This document shows, piece after piece, positions 5,031 to 7,422 of a stretch of 7,422 bases of DNA. How positions within the stretch are numbered: the stretch's first letter is position 1; each line of letters starts with the position of its first letter. A program made the position numbers and the translations under genes. This DNA is from Methanolinea sp. (lineage in GTDB: Archaea; Halobacteriota; Methanomicrobia; Methanomicrobiales; Methanospirillaceae). Location: assembly GCA_013331225.1 (NCBI GenBank), contig DUGV01000302.1, positions 1 through 7,422 of the forward strand, written 5' to 3'. A model generated the notes under the pieces. That model was not told the DNA's origin and did no database searches. It saw only the letters and a list, made by a program, of their open reading frames with translations.

Positions 5031-6859
5031 CACTCCTCCTGCCTCATCCCTGACTTTCCCTTTTTTTCGCGCGAAGAAAGGAGGCCCCCCCTCCCTTTCT
5101 GCAGGAGATCTTTTCTCCCGGCAAAGCAAAGCCCCTCTTCTACCAGGCCCCTGACATGCCTGTCCCGGTACCGGAGAAGGGCCCGCTGGACCTGTTTCTC
5201 ATGTCCTTTCGGCACATGGACAGGATCGAGGGTGAGGGGATTGAGCCCGGTATAGTACATGCAGGTCGACACCGTCATCGGGGTGGGCGTGAAATCCTGC
5301 ACCTGCTCGGTGTAGAGGTCGTGGTCGCGGATGAATACTGCGAGGTCGACCATGTCCCCGACAGTACACCCGGGATGGCTGGACATGAAGTAAGGGAGAA
5401 TGTACTGCTTTTTCTCCTTTCCTTCCTGGCATTTGCTGAATGATGCAAGGAACCGCTCGAAGACTTCCTTTCCCGGCTTTCCCATCAACGCGGTGACTGC
5501 AGGGGAGGTGTGCTCGGGGGCGACCTTCAGGTGTCCCGATATGTGGTGCGCGCACATCTCGGGAAGGGGATCTTCGGGGTCTGCCACGATGAGGTCGTAC
5601 CGCATGCCGGACCCGATGAAGACCCTTCTCACACCCGGCACTTCTCTTAAGCGCCTGAGAAGTGCCATCTGCCTCCGGTGAGAGGCCAGGAGGTTCGGGC
5701 ACCCGACGCTGCAGGCCCTGTCAGGGCAGGGTCCTTCCGTCTGCCAGCGGGCGCACTCCATCCCGTACATGTTCGCGGTCGGCCCGCCGACATCGCTGAT
5801 AATCCCTGAAAAACCCCGCATCCTTGTCAGGCGGATTGCCTCTTTTACGAGCGAATCGATGCTCCTGCTCTGGATTATGCGCCCCTGGTGATGGGTGAGG
5901 GCGCAAAAAGAACAGCCTCCAAAGCACCCGCGATGGCTGGTGAGCGAGAACCTGACCGGTTCCAGCGCCGGGACAGGAAGCGTATACGACGGGTGGACCT
6001 CCCGGGAATATGGCAGCTCATAGATGGCATCCAGATCCTGCGTAGAGAGAGGGAGCGCAGGCGGGTTCTGGATGATGATGGTCTTCGGGTGCCTCTGCAC
6101 GACCGCCCTCCCCCTGAGAGGGTTCTGCTCGCGGTAATGCGTGGCAAATGCCCGGGCATAGGCGACTTTGTCGGCCGCCACTTCGGAGAATGGAGGTATC
6201 TCGAGAGCGGGGAATCCGCATGTGCCATCGTACTGCGCGGGCGGGACCCGGTAGACTGTTCCACGGATATCGGTCAGGGATACGGGGGGTTCTCCCTTAT
6301 CGAGGCGAAGGGCAATCTCCCTGACCTGCTGCTCTCCCATTCCGTACACCAGGAGGTCTGCGGGTGCATCCGCGAGGATGGAGTGACGGACAGAGTCGGA
6401 CCAGTAATCGTAGTGGGCAAATCTCCGCAGGGACGCTTCGATCCCGCCCAGCACGATAGGAATTCCGGGGAATAGTGCATGGACCCTGTCCGTATAGACG
6501 ATCCCTGCCCTATCCGGCCTCCGGGGTATGCCCCCCGGGGAGTAGACGTCGCTTGAGCGCCTTTTCTTTGCAGCCGTGTAATTGTTCACGAGAGAGTCAC
6601 AGTTGCCGGGGCAGATAGCAAAGAATAGGGGGGGGTCCCCGAGCCGCAGGAAATCATCGTTGCCCTTCCAGTCCGGCTGGGCGATCACCCCCACAGTGAA
6701 CCCGGCGTCCCAGAGCACCCTGCCGATGATCGCGGTTGAGAATGAGGGATGGTCTACGTAGGCGTCACCACTGACAAGGATCACGTCGAACTGGTCGATT
6801 CGGAGGCCCTTTCCCTCCCCCTTGCTCATCGGCAGGAACTTCGGCTGTCTCCTCTTCAT
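5027..6859 (-). CDS. ygiQ: YgiQ-family radical SAM protein
   Basis: A cytoplasmic 610-aa radical SAM enzyme. Residues about 20-180 form an N-terminal alpha/beta domain resembling a B12-binding fold: DVILVSGDAYVDHPSF (family signature), GRVLWDAGFTVGVIAQPDW, IVLGGIEASLRRFAHYDYW. The radical SAM core starts at about residue 303 with SLTSHRGCFGGCSFC; Cys312, Cys316 and Cys319 form the CxxxCxxC that binds the SAM-cleaving [4Fe-4S] cluster. A second cysteine set (Cys369, Cys378, Cys383, Cys387) matches the extra Cys-rich insert of YgiQ proteins and could hold another cluster. Further conserved blocks are HLKVAPEH, PYFMSSHPGC and QDFTPTPMTVSTCMYYTG. The C-terminal 20 residues are Lys/Arg/Ser-rich and look non-conserved. 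The reaction of YgiQ is unknown. The start at 6859 is supported by the family-typical FLPM...LRIDQFDVI order and by the ATGA overlap with the upstream PPC gene. Confidence 0.93.
   Translation of the reverse strand: MKRRQPKFLPMSKGEGKGLRIDQFDVILVSGDAYVDHPSFSTAIIGRVLWDAGFTVGVIAQPDWKGNDDFLRLGDPPLFFAICPGNCDSLVNNYTAAKKRRSSDVYSPGGIPRRPDRAGIVYTDRVHALFPGIPIVLGGIEASLRRFAHYDYWSDSVRHSILADAPADLLVYGMGEQQVREIALRLDKGEPPVSLTDIRGTVYRVPPAQYDGTCGFPALEIPPFSEVAADKVAYARAFATHYREQNPLRGRAVVQRHPKTIIIQNPPALPLSTQDLDAIYELPYSREVHPSYTLPVPALEPVRFSLTSHRGCFGGCSFCALTHHQGRIIQSRSIDSLVKEAIRLTRMRGFSGIISDVGGPTANMYGMECARWQTEGPCPDRACSVGCPNLLASHRRQMALLRRLREVPGVRRVFIGSGMRYDLIVADPEDPLPEMCAHHISGHLKVAPEHTSPAVTALMGKPGKEVFERFLASFSKCQEGKEKKQYILPYFMSSHPGCTVGDMVDLAVFIRDHDLYTEQVQDFTPTPMTVSTCMYYTGLNPLTLDPVHVPKGHEKQVQRALLRYRDRHVRGLVEEGLCFAGRKDLLQKGRGGLLSSREKKGKSGMRQEEC
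5061..5067 (+). terminator. Oligo-T terminator of the AhpD-like gene, inside ygiQ
   Basis: Seven T residues preceded by CCC lie 31-37 nt after the TAA of the AhpD-like gene. On the opposite strand the same bases encode the Lys-rich tail of the YgiQ protein (REKKGK). An oligo-T run at this distance is a standard archaeal stop signal, so the terminator for the + gene appears embedded in the end of the opposing coding sequence. Confidence 0.5.
5075..5100. other. Imperfect hairpin near the ygiQ 3' end
   Basis: AGAAAGGAGG (5075-5084) can pair with CCTCCCTTTCT (5090-5100), with one bulged C and a C-rich loop, giving a stem of about 10 bp. It lies within the YgiQ C-terminal codons (RGGLLSSR) and just past the T-run on the + strand, so it does not form a bacterial-type hairpin-then-T terminator for the AhpD-like gene. 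It may act in either transcript or be incidental. Confidence 0.35.
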
Positions 6860-7308
6860 GGGGGATTCCCCGGGAGAAACCGGGGAAGGGTGAGCCCGGT
6901 TGTTTCGTCGTGAGTCCGGACCGTATGAATGCCATTGATCTCAAGAATGACCGCCTCCACCACGATGTAGACTCGCGCCTGTTCGCGGAGGCACCCTGCC
7001 AGTGAACGCGTTCCTCGTCCCACCGCCGAGTGAAGGTGGAGGTGCGGGCCGTCCTCTCCCCATGAGATAGTGCCTACCCCGAAGATATCCCACCCCCCAT
7101 CAACCTTCTCCCAGTGTGGGAGGGGAGGGAGGACCGGTTCTTCTGACCCTGTCACCATCTGCCCCTTCCCGAGTGCCCCGAGCACCTGGACAGTCCCACA
7201 GAAAATCTCCTTCTCCCGGATGCATTGCAAAAGTGTCTCAAGGATGTCTTCTCCGTGATCGATGCGGAGGACAAAGACCCGGCCAATGCGTCCTTCAGTG
7301 CAGTCCAT
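6856..7308 (-). CDS. PPC/DUF296-domain protein
   Basis: A 150-aa protein made almost wholly of one PPC (plants and prokaryotes conserved, DUF296) domain. Visible: the opening strand RVFVLRIDHGEDILETLL (residues 10-27), FCGTVQVLGALGKGQM (36-51), a GPHLHLHSAVGRG metal-site segment with His89, His91 and His93, and AGCLREQARVYIVVEAVILEI (105-123). In most PPC proteins the segment after the HxH reads GGHL, where the His is a third metal ligand; here it is AGCL with Cys106. Archaeal and bacterial PPC proteins form trimers and are often described as putative DNA-binding or metal-binding proteins, but a role is not established. The ATG at 7308 is chosen over 7335 because GGGGAGG lies 5 nt upstream. 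Its stop overlaps the ygiQ start by 4 nt (ATGA), so the two are probably translated as a pair. Confidence 0.82.
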   Translation of the reverse strand: MDCTEGRIGRVFVLRIDHGEDILETLLQCIREKEIFCGTVQVLGALGKGQMVTGSEEPVLPPLPHWEKVDGGWDIFGVGTISWGEDGPHLHLHSAVGRGTRSLAGCLREQARVYIVVEAVILEINGIHTVRTHDETTGLTLPRFLPGNPP

Positions 7309-7313
7309 GAAGA

Positions 7314-7320
7314 CCTCCCC
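7314..7320 (-). promoter_or_regulatory. Shine-Dalgarno site favouring the internal PPC start
   Basis: On the minus strand GGGGAGG lies 5 nt before ATG 7308. The alternative ATG at 7335 lies 3 nt after the preceding gene's stop and has no such site at proper spacing, although coupled re-initiation there would be possible. Confidence 0.55.
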
Positions 7321-7338
7321 ATACAGACGCCCCATACT

Positions 7339-7422
7339 TCATCGGCCACCCACTCCCCCGCCTCCGAATCCTCCGCCTCCCCCAAAAGATCCTCCGCCTC
7401 CGAACCCTCCCCCGCTTCCTCC
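7339..7422 (-). CDS. Glycine-rich C-terminal tail of a truncated protein (window edge)
   Basis: The last 27 codons of a gene that enters from beyond the window. The tail is almost only Gly with spaced Phe and Ser (GGSGGGFGGGGSFGGGGGFG, then GGGVGGR) and ends in TGA at 7341-7339. Such Gly/Phe/Ser tails are typical of TPM-domain (YgcG-like) and DUF2207-type membrane proteins, where they follow the last transmembrane helix. This identification is inference from tail composition alone. The reading frame, stop and short spacing (30 nt to the PPC start) indicate it is the gene upstream of the PPC gene and ygiQ in the same operon. Confidence 0.75.
   Translation of the reverse strand, partial: GGSGGGFGGGGSFGGGGGFGGGGVGGR

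Noticed and set aside
5888..6475. 195-codon + strand frame opposite ygiQ
   Set aside because: A long open frame caused by high GC content; it lies fully inside the conserved radical SAM and N-terminal coding regions on the minus strand.

Overview
This is a GC-rich window from a methanogenic archaeon. Three adjacent genes encode methanogenesis marker proteins (Mmp15, Mmp17, Mmp7), which are essentially restricted to organisms with methyl-coenzyme M reductase (MCR). The other genes, the TATA-like promoter elements and the oligo-T stop signals are also archaeal in character. Base composition and gene style fit a Methanomicrobiales-type euryarchaeote, but I cannot name the genus from sequence alone.

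Layout. (1) Positions 1-2063, + strand: the 3' end of mmp15, then mmp17 and mmp7, abutting or overlapping by 4 nt, so clearly one operon. Mmp7 and Mmp17 are components of the ATP-dependent MCR activation machinery. Mmp15 is an ASKHA-fold, HgdC/BadF-type ATPase that keeps both cluster-binding cysteines of that family. (2) Positions 2106-4421, - strand: two exported proteins, each with its own promoter. One is a small lipoprotein with an FxLYD domain. The other is a 531-aa secreted protein with a tandem beta-rich repeat, a META/HslJ domain and an emfourin-like C-terminus. (3) Positions 4422-4580: a divergent promoter region. (4) Positions 4581-5030, + strand: an AhpD/carboxymuconolactone decarboxylase-like protein with the CxxCxxxH redox motif and an extra C-terminal CxxC. 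(5) Positions 5027-7422, - strand: the C-terminal tail of a glycine-rich protein (cut by the window edge), a PPC/DUF296-domain protein and a YgiQ-family radical SAM protein, packed as an operon.

How the genes work together. The first block serves reductive activation of the nickel cofactor F430 in MCR. The radical SAM and AhpD-like genes are also redox or Fe-S proteins, but no direct link to MCR is visible. The AhpD-like gene and ygiQ are convergent and share 4 bp at their stop codons, and a likely terminator of the former lies inside the coding sequence of the latter.

I see no tRNA, rRNA, CRISPR array, insertion sequence or integrase. The window looks like ordinary chromosomal backbone plus lineage-specific surface proteins. 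The most useful leads are the domain architecture of the 531-aa protein, the PPC-ygiQ pairing, and the interlocked AhpD/ygiQ 3' ends.
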